Below are positions 12,515 through 23,800 of a stretch of 64,000 nucleotides of DNA, one piece after another. This DNA comes from Trichoplusia ni (Eukaryota; Arthropoda; Insecta; Lepidoptera; Noctuidae), in NCBI RefSeq assembly GCF_003590095.1, contig NC_039489.1, positions 5,952,001 through 6,016,000 of the forward strand, written 5' to 3'. Below the pieces are notes generated by a model that was not told the origin of the DNA, did no database searches, and saw nothing but the letters and a program-made list of their open reading frames with translations. Position numbers and translations under genes: made by a program. Every line of letters begins with the position of its first letter. Within the stretch, counting starts at the first letter, position 1.

Positions 12515-12786
12515 TCTATCTATACTCTTTATACTTTATACTAATATATAAAGCTGAAGAGTTTGTTTGTTTGTTTGAACGAGCTAATCTCAGGAACTAC
12601 TGGTCCAAATCGAAAAAATCTTTTTGTGTTGAATAGACCATTCATCGAGGAAGGTTATAGGCTATATATCATCATACTGCGACTAATAGGAGCGAAGATA
12701 TAATGGAAAATGTGAAAAAAACAGGGCAGATATAAATCATAACTTATATCTTCTACCCACGGGGACGAAGTCGCGGGCAACAGCTA
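12515..12786 (+). mobile_element. Non-autonomous Helitron-like element, copy 2
   Basis: It starts after an A with TCTATC (12515), carries TACTAATATATAAAGCTGAAG, TTTGTTTGTTTGTTTGAACG, AATCTCAGGAACTACTGGTC and AATAGGAGCGAAGATA, and ends CCCACGGGGACGAAGTCGCGGGCAACAGCTAG in two stretches, followed by T. The 5' head is slightly longer than in other copies, with repeated TATACT words. It sits inside family C sequence. Confidence 0.75.
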
Positions 12787-12787
12787 G

Positions 12788-14499
12788 TATCTAATATAAC
12801 TACTGATACCCTAACATTATAAGCGTCTAGACACCTAAAAAAGTTAATAGATTTTATCACACAGATTACACATTTGCCCTCTACCCTCAACTGATTTATT
12901 TAACAAAAACACTTAGGAAACACAAATTGCGTCGCCCGGTCCAAAAAACGTCGCAACTGCCATGAAAATCCACTTCTATCAATATTTGGTGACTGTCAAC
13001 TGTTTTACCGCTTTGGAAAGTTTCCAAACGAAAATATGATGTAGTAGTTGGGCAGAAATTTAATGTGGAAGGATGCGGGATCATTTATAATCCTTGTAAC
13101 AGCTCTTGGGGCAAATGTTGGCGCCAACATTACAGCGTGCGTCAAACTTTTAGATTGAAAATTTTGTGGGAAAAATATGGTCTTAAATTTACGTTTTATG
13201 ATGTTGGATAAGTTGTCACACTCGTTGTAGAATGCAAGGAAATTAACTACTAATAGTTTATTTAAAATAAAATGTAGAATAAGCCGTCGAGTTTCCTGAT
13301 ATTGGGATGAACAAATCCGTCGAATTTAACAAGAATTTCAATACCACGTATTTCACCACTGCTAAATGTGAAAAAATCTATCAACAAGTTAAATTTTTTT
13401 TTTAACCTGATAGAGATAAGACCAGCATCAAAAAACATTGGTACACACTAACCAACATTTGTACAAATATTTGTCAAATCTTGAAACCTAGATATGAGAG
13501 CAAACTTATTTAGAACGTCGTCTAAATAAAACAGATGGAGTAGGAACACTTGATTAATATTTGTAGTACGGTTAGTGTACAAACGGTGAGGTAATTAACA
13601 CGCCTCGAGGGATCCCGATTTAATATTAAAGGGCCTACATGTTGAGTTAAGGAGAGCTTTGAACGGGCTGAGAAATAATGGGCTTTTTGGGCCGGCATGG
13701 ACGTTTTTTGTTGTGCATTGTAAGATAATAAAGTGAAGGTGTAAACAAGTTTATAATTAAACGTGTAGGGAAATTTGAATTTGTAGATGTAACACAGAAT
13801 GAATGTAGGTAGGAAGAGTGACTCGTAGTGACGTAAAAAATAGGTTCAGACCTTCAAAAGCTATGTCAAAAGCATCCAAACCAAAATATTATGTGTTTCG
13901 GTTTGGCTATGTTTTTCAAGAAATGGAGACAATACAGCAAAGTTAAAATTTCTTATGACGTCCCTCGATACACTTCTTACAAACAATTGACGCTATTCAC
14001 ACTTTCACGCGGTCCGCCATCTTTGCTCTTTTATCTATTATGTTTTGAACTGATCGAACTGATGGACTTACCTACGCATAGGTAAATGCATTACTGCGGT
14101 AATCTTATTTTAAACAGCTTCAAAAAGGATGTTGTCAATTCGGCTGGTATGTGTCTTTTCTACATATTTCATCACCATACCTTTCAAAGGAAACGATACA
14201 ACTATACCCGGTGACGTTAATCCCGATTCCAATAGAGGGAGTTGTCGAAGAGCTAAATACGGTATAGCCCACATCTCTTGCTGTTCGTGTACGCCGGGGG
14301 CTAAGTTATCGAACTAATTACGTGGTCGTACACCGTGTACAACCACGTATGGTATGGTACGAAGTTATTAATTTTTCTACGCAGTTTATTTCAAAATAGT
14401 TGTTTATCGAGATGGTAGATAGGTGCATGTTATTTTACACATTGCTTTATTAATTACGTTGTCACTGTTTGTTACGAAGTGCTCTTGCCTAAACTACAA
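12788..14499. other. Non-coding stretch, no gene seen
   Basis: The ORFs minus 12896-13084, plus 13891-14085 and plus 14129-14317 are short, with no domain or splice support. I found no clear repeat copy except the SINE that begins at about 14500. Confidence 0.4.
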
Positions 14500-14822
14500 C
14501 TGCACAAGTTGATCGATCTCATCATTAGCTACTCTTGATACGCTACATCCGTGGATGGGTAAATTCCTCCGTGTTTGGAAAGGCACGTTAAATTGTGGAT
14601 CCTATATGTTCCTTCACACATTTTTGTTTATAATTTTTCCAAAAGTACAATTAGTCAGAAGCTTGAAAGTCTGACACCAGTCTAACCAAGGGGTATCGTG
14701 TTGCCTAGGTAACTGGGTTAAGGAGGTCAGATAGGCAGTCGCTCCTTGTAAAACACTGGTACTCAGCTGAATCCAGTTAGACTGGTAGCCGACCCCAACA
14801 TAGTTGGGAAAAGGCCAAATTA
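14500..14822 (+). mobile_element. 5S-head SINE (family B), diverged copy
   Basis: The 5S-like part is degraded but visible (TTGATACGCTACATCCGTGG, then GATGGGTAAATTCCTCCGTG). The body GGCACGTTAAATTGTGG, AGTCAGAAGCTTGAAAG, GGGGTATCGTGTTGCCTAGG, GTCAGATAGGCAGTCGCTCC and GACCCCAACATAGTTGGG is well kept. The end at about 14822 lacks a clear GATGATG tail. Confidence 0.7.
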
Positions 14823-15383
14823 TGAAATATATAAATATACCAAATATAAAATATGGAATTTCGAATGATGAATAATAGAATTGAAAATTTGTAATTTTTT
14901 TGTAATCATCAGCGTAACATATGACCAGTTTGATTCAAACCAACAACGAGTTTGAGTCAACCCTGTTTGATCATTTCAGGGCATTTTAAGACAAAAAGGC
15001 AATTAAGAAGTTTCCTTTAAATAAGCCCCTGATCTTATTACTAACAGAAAAGTTGTTAACTCCGTTACTCGTTTGTTTTGGATCCTTTGAATTGTACGTA
15101 AATATAATATGACGTGTAATATTAGATTTTGCTTGAAATTTATTGTTTAGATGGTGACAATAAATTTTATTCAAGATCAGAATAGCAACAGTAAGGTTAA
15201 TTTTATAGTTACTTTCGTGAGGAAACCGTTGCACAATATAATAATTGATCCCACCAAAAACATTTTCATGTAAAATGTTGCCAAGACGAGCCCATATGAC
15301 TCGCACCCCTAACTCTACAAGGCGTAACATCACAAACTGTACATCTTAATCAAAATATGTGGCTGATAATTTTGATTTACTGT

Positions 15384-15485
15384 GGGATGTATACTAGCCG
15401 AAAATCGATCTCAGTGGCGTGCACTTGGAGAGGCCTATGTCCAGCAGTGGACTGCGATAGGCTGATGATGATGATGGGATGTATA
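15384..15485 (+). mobile_element. 82-bp RTE stub with 10-bp target duplication
   Basis: Positions 15394-15475 hold the last coding bases and the (TGATG-type) tail of the RTE LINE found complete at 20856-24023. About 81 bases, starting at AGCCGAAAATCGATC, are identical to the end of that element (about 23943-24023). The stub is flanked by GGGATGTATA at 15384-15393 and again at 15476-15485. It is an extreme 5' truncation by target-primed reverse transcription. The overlapping ORFs 15357-15650 and 15377-15619 are by-products. Confidence 0.92.
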
Positions 15486-15644
15486 AAATGGATTGAACTG
15501 ATCAAAGTTTCGAACACCCTGTTAAAAAAAAAAATATTCAGCAGAAGAAAATATATTATGCTCAATATAAATTTTAGAAAAGAGGAAAAAAAAACAAATG
15601 TGCTTGAAAAAATTATCAACCATCAAATTATGAACGTACTAAAA

Positions 15645-15770
15645 ATGTAAACATAATAACTGTGTAGCTTTTACAGTACATGAGATACCGCCTGGTGACA
15701 GACAGACAGACAGCGATGCCCCAATAATACGGTTCCGTTTTTACACTTTTCGTACGGAACCCCTAATAGT
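15645..15770 (-). repeat. Family C repeat
   Basis: Reverse-oriented: TACTAAAAATG, ACAGTACATGAGATACCGCC, TGGTGACAGACAGACAGACAG, AATACGGTTCCGTTTTTAC and CGTACGGAACCCCTAATAG. The 5' half of the family is well preserved. Confidence 0.65.
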
Positions 15771-18700
15771 TAACTCATTATTTCTGCCCCAAAACGAAAG
15801 CACCTGAAACCTATGCTAAAGCAAATTGTTGTACAAATAAAAAAAGTTTTTTTTTCTTTTTCAATTCACCGTCAAACTAATAATAACAAAAAAAAAACAA
15901 CATAGCCATCTTAAAAACAATATACATTATACGCACAAGCTGCCAAACCGGTGACAGCTGAAGCCAGTGCGTGGTGTAACATCATAAACCTTTCTGAAGG
16001 CATAAAATATGTAATATATATTTAAAGTTAAGTAATTCGTATACATTATGAACGGCCATATTTTAGATCGGTTACACCGAAATCGTAAAGTAGACCTTTT
16101 ATATTCAAAAGTTTGGCTAATCGTGATCATAATTATCTATAAAATAGTGTCGGTTGTCGGAATCGCTTAGAATGTATTATATTTTTGCTTTTTCATTTTT
16201 TTACCTGATTTGTTTTCATTTTTATTTGATTTAAATATTCCTGTTCTATTTTGTTTATCATGATAGCGCATTCACATTTACTTGATATTAAAGAGTGTTT
16301 TTTTTTTTAAATCAAAAATTTTATTCTGCAAAAATTATTTATTTAGACTTCCTTACTAATATTTCTCTAACCTTTGTTTTAAAACTCTGCGTACAAGTTG
16401 TTATTTAAACAATTTTACATAATATATTACCTTTTGAACCTAAATGCAATTCAATTTCAGCACAAGACGTATTATCGCTTCTAAACATTTCCTCCAATAT
16501 TTGATGGTGATAAATATCATTGCATCCTCAGAACGCAGAAATGTAGTGAATCTATTTCAAGTCCACTCCGCAAGGAATGGCCGTGTAATGGACCATCCAT
16601 CTTTGTATTTAGGATAACGTACGTGCTTATATTAGCTTTGAAGTCGCTGCAACTGAATATAGTGTCTGTGTAAATGTATTGTGTAAGGTCTATCGTATCG
16701 CGTCTATAGAAGACGATATTGCAATGCAAATATAGTTTTTAGTAAGATTTTTAATTTGGTTTTGAGATAGATTTTTGTTTGCAGTTTTGATATATTTTGC
16801 CGTCGTAAATAAGTTTTTTTTAACTAATATTTACAGTTATCCTGAACTGAATGATTCACGAAGTTATAAACGGCTAAAGGCGATGTCCTTTTTTGAAAAC
16901 GTAAACAATTTTATACACAAAAATATAGTTATTTGTCCATTAAAAATTACTATGCACAATGCAACAGCAATACCATAAAAAACGAATTTGTTTTTCCTAA
17001 TATGAAACTGGCAATAAACTGGCTTTTATTCCATTCTCTTTTCTAATGATAACAATAAACTGTATTCTTCCATTTTAGAATATTAATGCGATGGTTTGTT
17101 TTTATATTGGAATTCTAGAATTCAATATGGAAGGGCAAATAAGTATTCTTGTTATTGAATCGTAGATATCGTAGTAAATATAGGTTATTTTTTATTTAAT
17201 TCTAGAAAATAGTAAACTGAATTGCAGATTGCCAGTTTCTAGTTTTATTACATTCCACAGAACCAATAAGCTTGCAAAATGAATTCGAATCAATTTAAAT
17301 TTAGAACGCCAATCAATAACCGTTACTTCAGCTAAGCTATTCGAATTAAGAATGTGAGAACAATGTGTTCGTTATTTAAAAAGTGGCTGTTAAGAATGGT
17401 GTGAAAGAAAAAAAAAACAAAGTAAAAGACAAAAAGAAATACATCTCTTTTTCTTGAAAAAATGGTGTTTATCTAAAGAAGAAAATTACGCAATTTGTCA
17501 TCTCCAGTTCGCGCCTATAAGTCGCTTCGCTTTTCCCTTTATAAAAAGATGAAACAGCCGGTATTTAACTGATTGTCTTGGATTTTATTTTTGCAATATT
17601 TTTGTTGAGTTTCTTTCTCACAACAATATTTTTTGTCTGTTTGTATTCTTCTCTGTGTTCATTCTATAAATGACTTGTTGTTACTCATTTTAAATAGTAA
17701 TAAGCGTCTTATTATTTTAGAGTAGTAGATAAGCGAACATTACGTTAACGTATTTTTTATTTTTATCAATTGAAAAATAACTTTCATATAAATGTCTTCA
17801 TAATTAAATTGAATAAAATATTTTTCTAAGATTTGTTTTTTAAAAATTACAGCCAACATTACAATGCAAAAATTCTAAACTTTATTTCGATGTTTCAACT
17901 TTAACTGTGGTGTAACTCTTGAAAACCGATAAATAATAAAACGTTTTATGATTTATTGCTCACTCCTGTGAAGAGTGCACGGATCAAAGTTTGTTTAATA
18001 TGTTTCATTCTTTGAAACGTGAGAGAAAGTCGGAATTCAAATTTTGCATTTCGTACATCACGTGACAATATTTTAAATTACATTGAAGTTATATAAAACG
18101 TAATTATTATATCTTTTTCATAATTATTAAGTCACGTGACATGCTATTTCAATTTATTTCAGTGCGTTTTGTTGTTGTACCAAATAAGCCTGAAAACAGG
18201 TTTTAGACAAAAAATACGGTAAAAACAACGTGATGAAAGACCCATAGAAAACTAGACTTCACAGTATAAAAAATTGCCAAGCAGTGTGCCATTGCCTATT
18301 TAATACTACAAAAGTCTAACTTTTAGAGGTAGTGGAAGGCTTCTAGGCCGTCAGCAGGATTGTCCAAAAAGCTTACCGCGGCCTCGGCACACAAAGGGCA
18401 GAAGAAAAAACATTCTCTTCTGACACTTACTTCCCCTCATTTAATGATTTCTCATCCAAAAACAAGGCTTTCAGATCTTCCTAGCTTAATAGGAATAACT
18501 AACTAACTAGTTAAGCTAACCAGATTAACAAAAACCAAAATAACCACATCAGTTCCTGAATCTATACACAATTACAACTCACCTAAAACCAATACATTAC
18601 CACGAAACTTACATAAACGTAAACGGCCTACACTAAAATAATGACCATCCTTGCATATACATCACGTGTAACCAAATGTGGGTATAACAATATATTACAA

Positions 18701-19584
18701 TACGTCTATTACAACATAATGTATGTAAGCTAGCCCAAGAAACGGCCATTTTGTTTCGAAATACAATTATTCAGAACCATTTGTTTGCCGCAGCTGACTT
18801 TAACTACTTCTGCAGGATAAGTAGCTCGCAATAAGTTTGTCTTGTAATCACCCTGTATTTGCTCGTGTAGACAACGATGTTTCTTGAATATAGGGTGTTG
18901 AGATTTAATGTAGTCGGTAGTCGGTGCAGGCGTGATAAATGAGAGATTTTATAATGAAGGAGTAAATTGTTGTCGAGATTATTTCGGAGTGTAGTTTCGG
19001 TGTGTTGTATTTTAATGTTATTATTTCTTTTATAGTTTTTTATGTTCATGAAACGCACATTTGTTTGTTTGAATAGATAATTTTTGTGATATTTGAAATG
19101 AATTAACTTTTATGATGATGAAATTATTTCGATGCAGTTTAATTTTTCAAGCCACTTTCTATTATTGCAACTATTTTTGACATTTAAGGCTTTTATGCCG
19201 CTATTTTATATTGGAGTATCTAAAGTCCTGATTTTATATAAAAAAAAACATTTATCGTACACGTTGATTCCTTGTACACGCTATGGTTTACGTTTCAAAC
19301 TAGTCTTCATAGTAGTACCATACATAATATAATATAATATAATAAAGAAAATTACGAAATAAATTAACAAAATAAAAATACATAAAAATCTCTAAATAAT
19401 TAACTAATAATAATAATGCATAGAATAAACCTCACTCCTCCCTCCTCACTTTTACTATTGTTATAATGCTGTGCCCGACAGGGTTCATAATAAAATTGTT
19501 ACTAAATTATACAACAACATAACCTGTATACATCATGGTACGCAAAAAAGAATTGAGAATAAATATGTTTGTGTTTTGTTTCAG
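15771..19584. other. Non-coding stretch before the first recognised dpr exon
   Basis: The sequence is AT-rich with many A/T homopolymers. The small ORFs (minus 15927-16130, minus 16517-16729, plus 16775-16978, minus 18804-19058, plus 19132-19332) have no recognisable content. It is probably intron, because the exon at 19585 begins with a splice acceptor, so a 5' UTR exon must lie further upstream. I could not locate it. Confidence 0.4.
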
Positions 19585-19641
19585 ATGAAGTGACAGTAGG
19601 ACAGATGAACTCTATGGCTCCAAACTCTTGGGGCTGACAAG
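19585..19641 (+). promoter_or_regulatory. 5' UTR part of the dpr signal-peptide exon, with two uORFs
   Basis: A good acceptor (GTTTTGTTTCAG, ending 19584) opens this exon. It contains two upstream ORFs: ATG AAG TGA at 19585-19593, and an ATG at 19605 followed by nine codons and a TGA at 19635-19637, ending four bases before the main start at 19642. The first uORF is in frame with the main ORF and its TGA closes that frame, which fixes ATG 19642 as the first usable in-frame start in this exon. Two uORFs so close to the start suggest translational restraint; that is inference. Confidence 0.65.
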
Positions 19642-19717
19642 ATGACGTCAGCTAGTCTTTTGGTCTTCTGCTCCGTGTTAACTAGGACGCTATGCGTTAT
19701 TGCTCCTCAGATTCCAG
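19642..19717 (+). CDS. dpr-like Ig protein, exon 1 (signal peptide)
   Basis: First coding exon of a dpr-family cell-surface protein. ATG 19642 lies in a good insect start context (GACAAGATGA). It encodes 25 residues, Met-Thr-Ser-Ala then a hydrophobic run LLVFCSVL and CVIAP, typical of a secretory signal peptide, plus the first base of codon 26. The donor is CCAG|GTACAG, with intron starting at 19718. One leftover base joins two bases of the exon at 28398 to give Asp26, so the phases agree. The link across 8.7 kb of intron rests on phase, signal-peptide logic and the lack of a competing exon. It has not been confirmed by a transcript. Confidence 0.72.
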
Positions 19718-20094
19718 GTACAGTTTTCATTAGTATTTGTTCTAAGAAACATGGAGTTATTGAAGCACATCTGCTATTAGTCAAAGTATTCTAGAAAGTG
19801 TTTGTCGCCTGCCTTCTTCGAACGGGGAAGCGCTCTGTGTTGTATTGACTAAATTAATAACTTATTAAATAGTCGCGTATTTAACTGCGTTAGTGATTCC
19901 GGTAACTGGAAAATGTGACGGGAGATGGTACGAGCTGTTTTCATCTCTATCAATACCAAGAGTGATACCAGGAGTACTGCTTTGGTTTTATCCTTTGGAA
20001 CTACGGTTTAAGATAAAGAAATCGGTCGGGTGACAAATTTTTCGACTGCGCAGTTAGCAGAGTAGTACAGGTCACCACGCCAAAATTAGTGTTC

Positions 20095-20260
20095 ACTATG
20101 AGTCACCGGTTCGATCCCCTGAGTCTGGGTGTCTGTGTGCATGTCTATTGAATGTTTTTGATACTTCCCGCCATGCTAGTACTTAATTCCTCAGTGTGGG
20201 GTTCGTGAGATGCGAAATGAAAAGGAAGAATGAAAATGAAAAAAATAATATAATTTCCCA
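20095..20260 (+). repeat. tRNA-derived SINE fragment
   Basis: A box-B-like ACCGGTTCGATCCCC (about 20106-20120) is followed by TGAGTCTGGGTGTCTGTGTGC and a tail TTAATTCCTCAGTGTGGGGTTCG. The copy at 46030-46165 has the same order: GGGTTCGATTTCC, TGAGTCTAGGTGTCTTTGTGC, and ATCCTTAATGCGGGAGTCGT. The 5' tRNA half is poor. Confidence 0.5.
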
Positions 20261-20575
20261 AATTATTAATGGAAGAAGTTGACATTCGAAATATCATTTC
20301 CGAAGCTCAAACTCCAATACTTAACTAAATATTTTGCAGCAATTAACGAACGGAATTAATAATGTCGCATGTTTTATCTACACAAGCAAATACTCAATAA
20401 ACCATGATTATTAATTAATTTGATTATGCGGATAATAGCATTAGGCTCTGACAGCTTTGCAGTGCTATTAAACATTCGGATAATTATTTTGCTGTTTGAA
20501 ATGTTGACAAATAATTTGGATATGTTCAGTCCCAAATAGATTTTCGAACATAAAGTGTACAAAACAGAACTCCTT

Positions 20576-20700
20576 TATTGAGGCTCCGCTATCTGTCCGC
20601 CCGTCTGTCATCTGGCATCTCGGAAACTGTTTTAGCTAGAGAATTGTATTTTTCTACACATGAGGAATTTGTGTAGTTGCTTTAACAACAAACAATAAAA
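20576..20700 (+). repeat. Family C repeat, partial
   Basis: TATTGAGGCTCCGCTATCTG, TCCGCCCGTCTGTCATC, TCTCGGAAACTGTTTTAGCTAGA and AACAACAAACAATAAAAGTA follow the forward family order. Confidence 0.5.
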
Positions 20701-20845
20701 GTAAATCGAGGTAAGCAAAAGTTTTTACGGTCATAAGTTGATAGGTGACCAATTTTTTTGCCAGTCCTTTTTTGTTTGGACAATTCGTCCAAAGTCCTCA
20801 GAGCAAGCAAGTCAAACTTTCGGACCGAATTATTAAATGTATGCG

Positions 20846-23800
20846 TAATTGAATCGGCTTTTGAATCGAATTGGCCGTGTAGCGACGGCTTAAGAATACA
20901 TATGTCGCTACCCCTTCTTCCAGTGGGTGTCGTAGAAGTCGACTAATGGAGTCAAAATGCACCGAACACCAGTGCGAGAGAAGGAAAACTCGGAAAAAAA
21001 CCCTCTATCAACCCGTCTGGCCAGCGTGATAGCAGTAGGCTAAATACCTCTATGGGCAGCACACTAAAGCCACGGCCCCTAGTTCCCGGCAGTCCCGCTA
21101 TTCCCGGTCACGGTGGCGACCGTGGTTACGGCGGGACAGGGGGTGCGAAGAATCTCCGGGTTACGGGAGGCCACCAAATAAATCTGACTCTTGCGACGTA
21201 CAACGGCCGCACGCTACGGCTTGACTCGCATCTGGCGCAACTCGAGGTGGAACTTGGGAAGATTAGGTGGCACATATTAGGGTTATGTGAAGTTCGAAGA
21301 GAGGGGGAGGACACCATAACCCTCGAATCAGGTCACCTAATGTACTTCCGAGAGGGAGACCAACAATCTCAAGGTGGCGTTGGGTTTCTGGTTAATAAGT
21401 CCCTAGCTGATAACGTTGTGGAGGTGTCTAGTGTGTCGAACAGGGTAGCGTACCTTATCATAAAGCTCACCGACAGGTATAGCCTTAAGGTCGTGCAAGT
21501 GTACGCACCGACCTCGACACATTCAGACGATGAAGTGGAGGATATGTTTGATGATATATCAAGGGCCCTCCACTTCACTACAAAGACCCATTACACCGTT
21601 GTCATGGGGGACTTTAACGCTAAAGTGGGAGTACAGATCTGCGGCGAATCGGCAGTAGGATCCCATGGATTTGGAAGCAGGAATCATAGGGGGCAAATGC
21701 TCGTCAACTTCCTCGAACGCGAGGGGCTCTTTTTGATGAACTCCTTTTTCAAAAAGCAGCCTCAAAGGAAGTGGACGTGGCAAAGCCCCGACACTATGAC
21801 TAAAAATGAGATTGACTTCATCATGACGAACAAGAAGCACATATTCAGAGACGTCTCCGTGATCAATAGGTTTAATACCGGGAGCGATCACCGACTTGTC
21901 CGAGGCTCTCTGAATATCAACTTCAAGGCCGAACGTTTCCGTCTGATGAAGGCCAGGCTCCGACCAACACTGCTCCAAACCATGACAGGATCTGAAACGT
22001 TCCAGTCAAATTTGGAGAACCGATTTGCCGCCGTGGAAACCACAACAGACGTTAACCAGAACCACGAATATGTGGTTCGGATCCTCAGGGAGGAAGGTTC
22101 GAGATTCTGTAACATGCAGCGTAAGGGCAGGAAATCAAAGCTTTCGGAAGAGACATTAGGGCTTATGAAGAAACGACGTGAAAACCCGCCTGTCACTTCG
22201 TCAGCTAAGCGGGCTCTAAACCAAGAGATCAACAAGCACGTACGACGCGACCTCCGGTGCTCCAATACTCTAGACATTGAAAGAGCAATTGAGCTGAATC
22301 GGGGGTCAAAGGTGTTCGTACAATCTCTCGGAAGAAGCCACTTGACGAAGCTGACCACAACAAGTGGAGAAGTCGTTTCTTCGGTGCCGGCAGTCCTTTC
22401 GGAAGTGGAAAATTTCTATGGCCGGTTATACGCATCGCATGCATCTCGACCTGATCCCGGAAATGAGGATCCCAGAGCCACATTAACACGCCATTTCACC
22501 GAAGACCTACCAGAAGTCAGCAGTGGCGAAATCGAGATCGCTCTGAGACAGCTCAAAAATGGAAAAGCCCCTGGCGAGGATGGCATTACAACAGAGCTAT
22601 TAAAAGCAGGAGGAAACCCCTTACTAGGGGAGCTCCAAAAGCTTTTTAATGCCGTCCTGTTTGAAGGGAGAACTCCAGAGGCGTGGAGTAGGAGTGTTGT
22701 CGTCCTGTTCTTCAAAAAGGGAGACAAAACCCAGCTGAAGAACTATCGACCCATTTCCCTCCTAAGCCACGTCTATAAGCTGTTCTCAAGAGTGATCACG
22801 AACCGACTTGCGCGAAGACTCGACGAATTCCAACCGCCGGAACAGGCCGGGTTTCGGAGCGGATACGGCACCATAGACCACATCCACACAGTGCGGCAGA
22901 TTATACAGAAGACCGAAGAGTATAATCAGCCCCTGTGTCTAGCATTTGTGGACTATGAGAAGGCCTTTGACTCGGTGGAAATCTGGTCTGTTCTGGAGTC
23001 CCTGCAGCGTTGTCAAGTAGATTGGCGATACATCCAAGTGATGAGATGTCTTTACGAAGCCGCTACAATGTCCGTCCAAGTACAGAATCAGCAAACAAGG
23101 CCCATACCGTTGCATCGAGGAGTGAGACAAGGGGATGTTATTTCCCCGAAATTGTTCACTAATGCAATGGAGGATATGTTCAAGACGCTGAACTGGAAAG
23201 GACGCGGCATCAACATCAATGGCGAACACATCTCTCACTTGCGATTTGCTGACGATGTCGTCATCATGGCGGAAACGCTGCAGGACCTACAACAGATGCT
23301 GAACGGCCTGGCTGAATCTTCTCTACGCATCGGCCTACGGATGAACTTGGACAAAACCAAGGTCATGTTCAATGAACATGTTCTACCGGAACCGATTGCG
23401 ATACACGGCGCCGTTCTCGAAGTTGTTCAGAAATATGTATACCTCGGGCAGACATTGCAGTTAGGTAGAAACAACTTTGAGGACGAGGTGAATAGAAGAA
23501 TTCAGTTGGGTTGGGCTGCATTTGGGAAGTTACGTCGAGTCCTAACATCGTCGATCCCACAGTGCCTAAAGACAAAAGTCTTCAATCAGTGCGTCCTACC
23601 TGTCATGACTTACGGAGCCGAAACGTGGACACTGTCGGTACGGCTGGTTCACAAGTTTAAAGTCGCTCAGCGGGCTATGGAAAGGGCTATGCTCGGCATT
23701 TCTCTGAGGGATCGCATCAGAAATGAGGTAATCCGTCAGAGAACCAAAGTCATCGACATAGCCCACCGCATCAGCAAGCTGAAGTGGCAGTGGGCTGGCC

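Noticed and set aside
14986..15333. 115-codon minus-strand ORF
   Set aside because: No domain or conserved motif; it lies among repeats; no splice support.
21559..22727. Minus-strand ORFs of 86-156 codons inside the RTE
   Set aside because: They are the antisense shadow of a real GC-rich ORF.
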